Positions 56,301 through 64,000 of a stretch of 64,000 nucleotides of DNA are shown here, piece by piece (within the stretch, counting starts at the first letter, position 1; every line of letters begins with the position of its first letter). Both the position numbers and the translations under genes were made by a program. The DNA comes from Saturnia japonica (taxonomy: Eukaryota; Arthropoda; Insecta; Lepidoptera; Saturniidae), in the NCBI GenBank assembly GCA_033032175.1, contig CM065320.1, positions 4,526,001-4,590,000 on the forward strand. Reading direction: 5' to 3'. A model generated the notes under the pieces. The model saw only the letters and a program-made list of their open reading frames with translations. It ran no database searches and was not told the DNA's origin.

Positions 56301-59300
56301 GCCTAAGTTACTCCCTGTATTATCAGCTAGCTATCAGTGGAAATCGAGTCAAAATCGGTCCAACCGTTTCGGAGATTACCCGGAGCAAACAGACAGACAG
56401 ACAAAAATGAAAAAAAATGGGCTTTTGTTATAGGTATTGTATAAACTTTCATATGCATTTATTAAAAAAACTGTTATTTTGATATTACAAACAGACACTT
56501 CAATTTTATTAATTGTATAGATTATACATACTAATATTTATGCTTTTATGATAGCGATCATAATCAAGGGGTCGTTTGAATCTAGAGCTTTAATTTACTA
56601 AAGTATATTTTAACTTGAAAACGGATCGTGACTGCAGCGCCATTTGCATAACACTTCGTACCAGGTAGCGAATTATAATATATTCCGCTTTTACTTTATT
56701 TCTGTTCTGTATTAGAAAACATTGAGTTGAAACGTAAAAGATATTTAAATTTCTCGAGTTGTTAAATTATCATAGCATAAAAAGGTAACCTATGAGACAA
56801 AAACAATAGAAAAAAGTTTTTACATATTACGACATGTTAACACTTTCACCTTAAGCACCAATTTACTGTTATTCATTCCGTCAGTAATGGAACTCTTATA
56901 ATAGCAAGTCGGTGGTTATTATTAGTAATTTTGCTTTAGGTATAACTTATTAAAAATCAAAAGAAGCATGTTGCCTTACAGCTAAAAGCAATTGTTAACT
57001 CAAACAAAGTACTTTCTAACTCATCTGTTTAAATGTATCTATACAATTAATAAAATTGAAGTAAATACAAAAAAAGTCAAAAATACATAGGGTACTTATA
57101 TCAAAGCACCAATATTTAAAACTTTTGTCTCTCCGTCTATTTGTTCCGGATACCCAATCTTGACCAATTTTAACGGGACTTTCAGTGGCAGATAGCTGAT
57201 GTTATAAAGAGTAACTTAGGCTACTTTTACTTTATAAAAAATAATAAGGGTTTCGCGCAAATAAAAAAAAACAGTCATGGTGAATCAATTCGGGCGCTTA
57301 AATGGCTTACGCTGAGTAAACTATAAAACATATATCAACTTAATGTACTAAATAATTGTATATATTAAAAAGGTCTATAATAACTATATAAGCGGGAGCG
57401 GGGATAGCATGATTCGCGTGTTTGCCCGATTAAAGGCAATCTGTAGTCCATAAGAACGAAGTCACGGACACAGCTCGTAATTTAATAAACCTAATAGATT
57501 TTTTAAAACAACACGAATACCAAACTACGTAATGCTAAATCAAATATAGTATTGAGACATACATATAGCTTCCAATGTCTCTATATTTAAATGAATATTC
57601 GAGACGATTTCATGACATTATACATTCTTAATTAAACAGTATTGTATGTTGACATTGAACGATCGTTTATCTCCTTGCATTTAGCCGATGTCGCCAAATA
57701 TGTCCGTATAAACGAAGGTGATTGGCAGTGAGTCAGAGCTTCTCGTGTAGGTGCTCCGGATGGACCCTGAGAGCCTGTGACTACTCGCTATGGACTCAGT
57801 CGCTATTACACCTCGCTTCAGTGATCACTCTGAACTTAGTGCCTTGAACTTGTTTATTTGCAAGTTGTATTTTGGTTTCATTAATGTCAGAGAGGTTTGT
57901 GTTTCTTGCTAAGTGATTTATTGCAAACTATTCAAAAGTTAATACAGATACGGAGGTAAGCCTTTATTTAATATATTAAATAGATAAGAGATAGAGGATA
58001 GATAGGAGTAAGATGTAAAGTATATTATATTGAATATATGTATATTCAATTGAAACCGAATTTAGATAAAACCAACTTCAATAATTTTGAAGAGTTTTCT
58101 GGTGTATCTCCGAAGTTCAAGGTTCAAAGTCCAATACAAATGAAATTAAAATGGAACCACTCTTGAAAAAGTATTTATCCAAATCGGTTCATAAACAAAG
58201 AAGTTATTTCTATACATCCATAAAAATATACATTCGAATTGAGTAACCTCTGCCATTTTTTGAACTCGGTTAAAAGTAAATATGCGTAAATTAATTATTC
58301 TAAGAAGCAGTAAAATTTAAAAACTAGTATGCAATTAAAGATTTTTCACATAACTTAATTTATTATTTTCTTTATACAATATTTATATAGAAAATTACTA
58401 ATATTGTCGATTATTTTATTTGTTTAACTTAATTTGAGGTATATTTTTCATAGCCGTAAATTTGCTAACCAAGTGACAAAACAAGGAACTGAAGAGATAG
58501 TTGATAAGGTGTATCTAGTTACATTTCTATAGATAAATAATAATAATAACTATTATGATGCTTGAAGGAAGATAGCTGGTCGCCATTTTGGCGGTATTTT
58601 CGCTACCAACGAAGTCTTTATTATATGGACAATATTTAAAAAGAAAAATTATATTCAATTGTGATTTATTCGTATTTTATACTGTATACATAAAATTAAT
58701 TGTGTTTACTTATTTTGGACGTATGTGTAAACATGTAAAAATCTCTTGAAGTGTGAATAATTCGTTAGCTAAAATTTTGTGTAGGTCCGTAAGGTTATTA
58801 TCACTTTCAAGCTTTTATAATAAAAGTTATAATTACAAAAATATGCACGTGCGTATATTAGTACCTACTTCGTCAACTTATTTTTTATTGTTTAATGGGT
58901 AAATATCAAATGGTTTAGACGAATAGGCTTTGTCTTTTTTCCAAATACAGTTACCTAACCCAATAAAATCAGTAAAGCAATCCTTTCAGTAATGCATTCG
59001 AAGTTTATCCATTTACGATAGAATGTTTAGTTAATTAACACTATTAACAATTTTCTGTTAACGATCTAACGACAGGGCGTGCAGTAGGCCCTGCGGTATC
59101 TCTCCACAGCCGCTGGCCACCTCAACGCGTCGCTCCGACACCAGCGCCATGTGATTATGAACCTAATAAAGCAGCCCGAGCGGTCTTAGATCATGCTCCG
59201 GCATTCTCTATAGGACTCCGTGTCAGTCTTCCGCTGGCCGGGGGAAAAACGCCAGGTCTCCACTGCATACCATATTGTTTTCATTTGATTGTGTCGACAG

Positions 59301-62300
59301 TTTGGGCTTAAATCATATCGCTCTTGTTTTGCTTTTAGTACCTATATATGTATTTCCTTATCGTTATGTTCATGGTATGACCAGTTATTATCACGATTAT
59401 TATAAATATATAATAATAAATCTATAGTTCTGCCGATACAGTTAATATTTTGTCCAAATTTCCCGATACTATAGGATCGATACTGATCACGAATATGCCA
59501 TTCGAATTTTTTTTGTGTGTTTGTCTGTCTCGGTTTGTGTATCTGAATTTGACTTAAATCCAGCTAGACCGATTCTTATGAAATTTTGTACACGGGAAGT
59601 ACAAATCATTCTGTGATTGAGATGAGCTTTGAGAATTTTCATTATCATTTTTAAGAATCGTAAAAAAACAATTTCCACAAATTTTAAATTCCATTAATTT
59701 ATAACAAATTTTGATAAAATTTTGTACACGGGATGTATAAGTAATTACATAATGATGGGCTATAGCAATTGTCGATGTTACTTCTAAAAATGGTAAACAA
59801 AGAAGCTCAAAAAAATAAATTTCCATCAATTCTCAACCGAATCTGATCGAATTTTGTAGATGGAAAGCATAAATCATATCATAAATGAGAGGCTATAAGA
59901 ATCGTTAATAATACATTACAAATCGTAGAACAGAATAATAATGTTCAACCGATTTTGATGAAAATTGTACACGGGAAATACATGTTATTTCTACATTGAT
60001 ATGGCATATTAATTGTCAAAAATAAAATAAAATTACGGGATGTAAAATAACTACTGCGTAGTAACAAAAGCGTGTGGAGCTACGGGCACATCGCTAGTTT
60101 TAATCTCGTTAAGTTTTGATCTCGTGTTGGTGCATGCTAGAAAGTTTTTATCATACTATAACAACAATAAAATTTGATTTATCCTTCACATTTAATATAT
60201 ATGTTTTTCTGAAAATTTATATTATAATTTCAAAACAATGCTTATCATTTTTATTTTTATTTTAAATATATTTATCGTTTTGTTGTTGTTTGTTATTCTG
60301 CAGTATAAAATATTTTTTACGTCAGTACGAGTCATTTCCAGTTGCTTGTTGTTAAAAATGTTATCATTTCAAATATTGCTAATTGCAATTCATTTTTGTT
60401 GTATACTATTCAATATCGCCACAAATGATGTCATCAGCTTGCAGTGATTTTCAGTTCATATACACATTGTTTGTAGCACATTGTTCCAAACTTAGGTCAC
60501 GCTCAATTTTTAGTATTGTGTTATAAATCACGTTACGCGTCGCTACACACACATTACGCTCCTAAATTTTAATTTTATTTGGTCTGAAATCTTTGTTGTA
60601 TTTGAATAATTTTTTTTTAATTTTTTTTTTCAGCGCCAAACACATATTCTATGCCACCTGTCCTTGGTGAAGCCAAAGAAGGTGGCAAACGAGCAGCACC
60701 GGCCTTCAGTATCACAGGTCGTAGAAAATCTCCGGAGTCGAACCTTCCTATGCCCGGTCCTGGTTCATATACTACTGACAAAGCGGCCAGTGTTCTATCA
60801 AAGCGATCACCAGCATTCACAATGGCTCCTAGAAGAGAAGTGAAGCCTCCAACCGCTGCAGTGCCTGGACCAGGCGTGTACTGTCCTGAAAAGGTATAAA
60901 AATTATAATGTAATATTTAATGTGTAATGTAAACATTAGAAATATGATGTCATAACTTAACTAACCCATCATACTAACATGTTTATAGGCCTTGGTGTAG
61001 GGACATAAGTAATTGTAAACATGTTTAACAACTTTATTTAAAAAAATTATGACTAGTAATTTCAATAAGAACTAACTTGCATCTTTACTTTCATGTGAAC
61101 AAGATATAATGATATTATAAAACCTCGTCAGGTTATGGCAGGTGAGTGGGTGTTATTTGTCAGCAATTTGCATTATCATCTTACCTTTGCTAAATCCACG
61201 CGGAAGAAAAAATAATTTGCATATTACACTTATACGTGAGATTAATGTTTTGTTATACCCACATACCTGTTTAACCTTTGAGTATAGCCGATATATTAAT
61301 CTACTAATTTGGTTTGCATGTCATAACAACTAATTAAGGGTTGGGTACACACGACAGGTTTGCGCCACACTACCGTGGGCACCGGCGCACACGTTTGGCA
61401 TCAGACACTCGCAGTATGCCGGACAAGCGGTCCACTACCCTGCACCAGAAGAAATCACCGCAATCTAAAATTCGTCTGTAACAAGCCCTGCAATCATAAT
61501 TCTCTGTCCAGCTTCGAAGCTTAGTGATTAAATTAACTTTTTTGTAAAGTTTATATATTTGATTATTAAATATTATATTATGATTTATTATACTAGTCGA
61601 TTTCGTCGATGCTTGTCCTTATACTTACTAATTGTCTGTTTACATGCGGCTTGTAAATTTGCATTAAAAGACACAACAAGGTATTGTAAAATTAAAATAG
61701 AAAAAAAATTATTAGTTCATATTATAAATGTATATCAGTACTTTCCTAGCTTTTAATTTTCTTTTTTATTCATTTTTAATAATAATGTATTATTTATATT
61801 TATAATTACTAAATTAACTAGATTATTAGACGCATTTAAAGTCTTTTCAAAACAACATAATTATTTCTAATAACCGAATAATTTCTGTGCTTCCAGGCCG
61901 ATGTTGTTATAAGAGGGAAGTCTCCTAAATATACAATGTCAAGTAAAGTAAAACTCGAAAAAATCGATCAAGTTCCAGCACCTAACGCCTATTGCCCTGA
62001 AAAAGCAGATAGGCTTTTGAGAGAAAAATCGCCAGCATTTTCATTTAGAACCAAACCCGAAATTGTCCAACATTACGATGCACCACCTCCAAATATTTAC
62101 TCTCCTGAGAAATCGCTAAATGTTCTTAAAGGTGGACCAAAATATACACTAGCAGGAAAAGGAATCGCAGAAAAACACGATGAAACACCTGCTCCAAATT
62201 ATTACACTCCTCAAAAGGCTGACAAGTTTTTACGTGAAAGTGCACCTGCTTACTCAATGCGTTCCAAAGAAGTCGTTGAGAAATTTGAACAAACCCCTGC

Positions 62301-63927
62301 TCCAAATGTGTATGCTCCTGAAAAATCGCTCCACATGTTAAACGGTGGGCCTAAATTTACTCTATCAGGAAAACCTGGGAGTCAAAAGATAATAGACACG
62401 CCCGCACCAAATAGCTATCAACCGCAAAAAGCAGATAAAATACTTCTTGAAAATTCGCCTTCCTATTCATTTAGAATCAAGGAACACATTGTCATTAAAA
62501 GTGATTCTCCAGCACCTAACAGTTATGCTCCAGAAAAGTCTATTCATATGTTAGATGGCACTCCAAAATTCAGTATTTCTGGGAAGGGATCTATTCCGAA
62601 AATAGAAAATATTCCAGCTCCTAACTCGTATAATCTAGATAAAGCTGATAAATTGTTACATGAGTCGTCACCTGCATACACTTTTAGACCTAAAAATGTG
62701 CAGGATAAACCAAACGATAACCCTGCACCGAATATATATGACCCGCACCTATTAGATGGTACTCCAAAATTTAGTTTCTATGGCAAAGGACACAACTTCA
62801 AGCCCTCAGATACACCTGGACCAAACGCATATGATCCTCATTTATTAGACGGTACTCCTAAGTTCAGTCTGTATGGAAAAGGACATGATATAAAACCTTC
62901 AGATAATCCTGGACCAAATGTGTATAATCCCCATTTATTGGATGGTACACCTAAATTTAGTTTATATGGAAAAGGACATAATATGAAACTATTCGATACG
63001 CCAGGGCCCAATGCATATGATCCTCACTTACCAGATGGTACTCCCAAATTTAGCTTATACAGTAAAGGAGGTGATTCTAAACCATCAGATACACCAGCAC
63101 CCAATGCATATGATCCTCACTTATCAGATGGTACTCCTAAATTCAGTTTATATGGTAAAGGAAGTGATTCTAAACCATCAGATACGCCTGGGCCTAATGC
63201 ATATGATCCCCGTTTACTTGATAATACACCCAAATATACGTTATCTGGAAAAGGTCAGGATTCAAAGATTTCTAATGTTCCTGCTCCTAATACATACAAC
63301 CCACATGTACCAGATAATACTCCAAAATTTACAATGGCTAGTAAAGGTCAACCTGAAAAGATAATAGCAACACCAGCACCTAACGCTTATGATCCTAATA
63401 AGTACGGTTATATGTTGGACGGAGCGCCAAAATATAGTTTTGGCGTAAAAGGGCCCACTGATAAACCTTCGAATAACCCTGCACCAAACGCTTATTCTCC
63501 GGAAAAGGCAGATAAGGTTCTTCATGAACATTCACCGGCCTATACTTTTCGACCAAAAATAGAAAACGGAAAAATGAATGACACACCTGCACCTAATTAT
63601 TACGATCCCACAAAAGGAGAAAAAGTATTACATGAAAATTCACCTGCATACACTTTTAGGCCGAAAATTGCGAATGATAAAATACCTGATACGCCAAGTC
63701 CTAACGCTTATAATCCTGAGAAAGCTGATAAAATTCTATTGGACAGTGCTCCTCGATATTCATTCAGAGTTAAAACCAATCCCCATAAAGCTGATGATAT
63801 ACCTGCTCCAAATAAATATAACCCAGACAAGGCTGATAAAGTCCTTTTGAATAATGCTCCGCAGTATACATTTAGAATTAAAACAGATACGTTGAAGCTT
63901 CTAGATACACCAGGTAACCATAGTTAA
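50385..63927 (+). CDS. ODF3/CIMAP1-like STPG-repeat protein, expanded
   Basis: Exons in phase: 50385-50490 (ATG; the exon starts at acceptor 50300), 52012-52146, 59076-59255, 60634-60893 and 61897-63913 or to TAA 63927. This gives at least 899 residues (903 if it ends at 63927). The first four exons match the ODF3 core: WTPTKRRGPIAAEAASPGP, then APAFSFGQK, PGPASY, PAFSIG, MPGPGSYTTDKA, PAFTMAPRR and PGPGVYCPEK. The fifth exon adds 19 sperm-tail PG-rich (STPG) repeats of 31-37 residues (consensus PAPNxYxPEKADxLLxxSPAYTFRxK or PxPNxYDPHLLDGTPKFSLYGKG). STPG proteins bind axonemal microtubules; ODF3 itself is in the sperm tail. Typical ODF3 is ~255 aa, so this is an unusually long relative. The end is unsure: CCAG|GTAACC at 63913 could be a donor, with a further exon at or past the right edge. 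Confidence 0.88.
50500..50760 (+). repeat. Family B fragment
   Basis: Two ~120-bp units with 'cccgtgtacaaaattttatgaaaatc' and 'ctcgtgtacaaaattttatta', just after the first coding exon of the ODF3-like gene. Confidence 0.5.
50761..52011. other. ODF3-like intron
   Basis: Contains a less AT-rich tract at 51080-51190 with a CRE-like TTACGTCA and, further on, 'aattgtaaag' followed by GTAGTT. It could be an internal promoter or first exon, but nothing confirms it. An 82-codon frame at 51588-51836 is not recognised. Confidence 0.3.
52936..53030 (+). repeat. Family C, module X fragment
   Basis: A T-run, then 'agaactgactatactgttagcc', and 'gcttttacagcttcaccgaact', matching 16815-16885 almost base for base. 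Confidence 0.6.
53336..53470 (-). repeat. Family B end fragment
   Basis: 'aataaatctatagttctg...ttttttgtccaaatttcc...actgatcacgaatatg' matches the low-coordinate end of the copy at 59400-60108. Confidence 0.55.
54179..55740 (-). mobile_element. Degenerate Tc1-like element with nested SINE
   Basis: The low-coordinate end (CACTCATGGACATATTTAGAGG, then AACGCAAAAAA) resembles a Tc1 terminus. Minus-strand transposase pieces: HTH region near 55600-55690, HDNARPH with the second catalytic Asp near 54970, and SPDLNPIEHVWDKQRK at 54901-54713 with the last catalytic region. Many stops. The SINE at 54390-54659 lies between the terminus and the transposase end. The matching right terminus is not visible. 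Confidence 0.75.
54390..54659 (-). mobile_element. tRNA-derived SINE, copy 2
   Basis: Reverse-orientation copy of the element at 256-540: T-arm CCTGGGATTCGAACCCAGG near 54597-54615, A-box region near 54640, and body ending in 'acataccatcacgcctgtat' next to an (AACAT)n-like tail (54396-54412). Confidence 0.85.
55809..55835. repeat. (AGT)n microsatellite
   Basis: About nine AGT units with one AGC interruption. Confidence 0.8.
56012..56445 (+). repeat. Dispersed repeat family A, copy 2
   Basis: Starts 'actagctgtgcccgtggcttcgctcacg' and ends 'aatcggtccaaccgtttcggag' plus '(acagacag)n'. It is the reverse complement of copies at 10975-11396 and 57110-57490. Confidence 0.7.
57110..57490 (-). repeat. 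Dispersed repeat family A, copy 3
   Basis: Inverse of 56012-56445 and only about 660 bp away. It shares 'gaccaattttaacgggactttcagtgg', 'gggtttcgcgcaaataaaaaaa' and 'ggcttacgctgagtaaa'. Confidence 0.7.
57700..57955 (+). promoter_or_regulatory. Possible alternative promoter/first exon
   Basis: A GC-richer tract (57710-57850) within the long ODF3-like intron is followed by 'cagatacggag' and GTAAGC (57956), a good donor. No repeat signature is seen. It could start a shorter transcript joining exon 59076; no open frame shows this. Confidence 0.25.
58062..58276. repeat. MITE-like repeat with 'aaccgacttcaa'-type ends
   Basis: Left 'aaaaccaacttcaataatttt' and right 'ttttttgaactcggttaaaa' are rough inverse copies. 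Inside are 'ccaaatcggttcata' and 'aattgagtaacctctgcc'. This arrangement is common in insect genomes. Confidence 0.5.
58277..59075. other. ODF3-like intron, distal part
   Basis: AT-rich, nothing recognised before the acceptor at 59075. Confidence 0.4.
59400..60108 (-). repeat. Dispersed repeat family B, copy 2
   Basis: Inverse of 9234-9975. It starts 'aaatctatagttctgcc', contains four 'ttttgta[cg]a[ct]gggaagt' units about 110-130 bp apart (near 59585, 59718, 59853 and 59965), and ends 'aaagcgtgtggagctacgggcac'. Open frames across it are incidental. Confidence 0.65.
60894..61896. other. ODF3-like last intron
   Basis: About 1.0 kb, AT-rich. A small GC-richer patch at 61345-61450 ('ccaccgtgggcaccggcgcacacg'-like) is not recognised. 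It ends in the acceptor CTTCCAG at 61896. Confidence 0.4.
62731..63370 (+). repeat. Tandem ~93-bp coding repeats (short-form STPG block)
   Basis: Seven successive STPG repeats of 31 residues (PNxYDPHLLDGTPKFSLYGKG type) whose DNA is also very similar ('ggtactcctaaatttagttta', 'ccaaatgcatatgatcctca'). Neighbouring repeats differ much more. This is a locally amplified part of the ODF3-like coding exon. Confidence 0.85.
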
Positions 63928-64000
63928 AAGAAAACTTTTTTTAAATTATTTATTTAACTTAGGTCCTTGAGTCCCAGAAGAGCATGTCAGTCCCATGGCA

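Overview
The window is AT-rich animal nuclear DNA with spliced genes (GT-AG introns), long introns and many transposons. Mariner, Tc1 and pogo elements, tRNA-derived SINEs, lepidopteran-type 'gtgcccgcggcttcgc' repeats and frequent GTAGGTACCTAC-like tracts point to a moth or butterfly. The species cannot be named from the sequence.

Layout. 1-18,600 is mostly mobile DNA: a SINE, a degenerate mariner (2274-8668) split by a complete 5.15-kb Ty3/gypsy retrotransposon with identical LTRs (2347-7496), a 271-bp palindromic MITE, a ~120-bp minisatellite, a frameshifted mariner (14186-15471) and an unclassified GC-rich repeat (16.4-17.7 kb). At 18.6-22.3 kb lie two short housekeeping genes arranged tail to tail: URAD (OHCU decarboxylase, + strand, 3 exons, 173 aa) and POMP (proteasome maturation protein, - strand, 4 exons, 142 aa). 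From 24.4 to 37.1 kb runs a + strand gene for a protein with tandem cyclic-nucleotide-binding domains, like vertebrate CNBD2. Its introns hold a mariner remnant and a nearly intact DD41D mariner with perfect 31-bp TIRs.

From about 38.7 kb to the right edge lies a second + strand gene. A CpG-rich putative promoter with a consensus RFX X-box and a possible non-coding first exon (ends 39126) precede coding exons at 50385, 52012, 59076, 60634 and 61897-63913/63927. The product is an ODF3/CIMAP1-like sperm-tail PG-rich-repeat protein whose conserved core is followed by 19 further repeats. Its long introns contain a pogo/Tigger element, an internally deleted mariner derivative, two degenerate Tc1 elements (one carrying a nested SINE) and several dispersed repeats.

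Functional reading (inference): URAD acts in urate breakdown and POMP in 20S proteasome assembly. The CNBD2-like and ODF3-like neighbours both belong to families linked to sperm and the axoneme, and the X-box fits cilium-type regulation of the second. The most unusual item is the enlarged STPG-repeat protein, with two repeat classes that alternate and then give way to a recently amplified short-form block.
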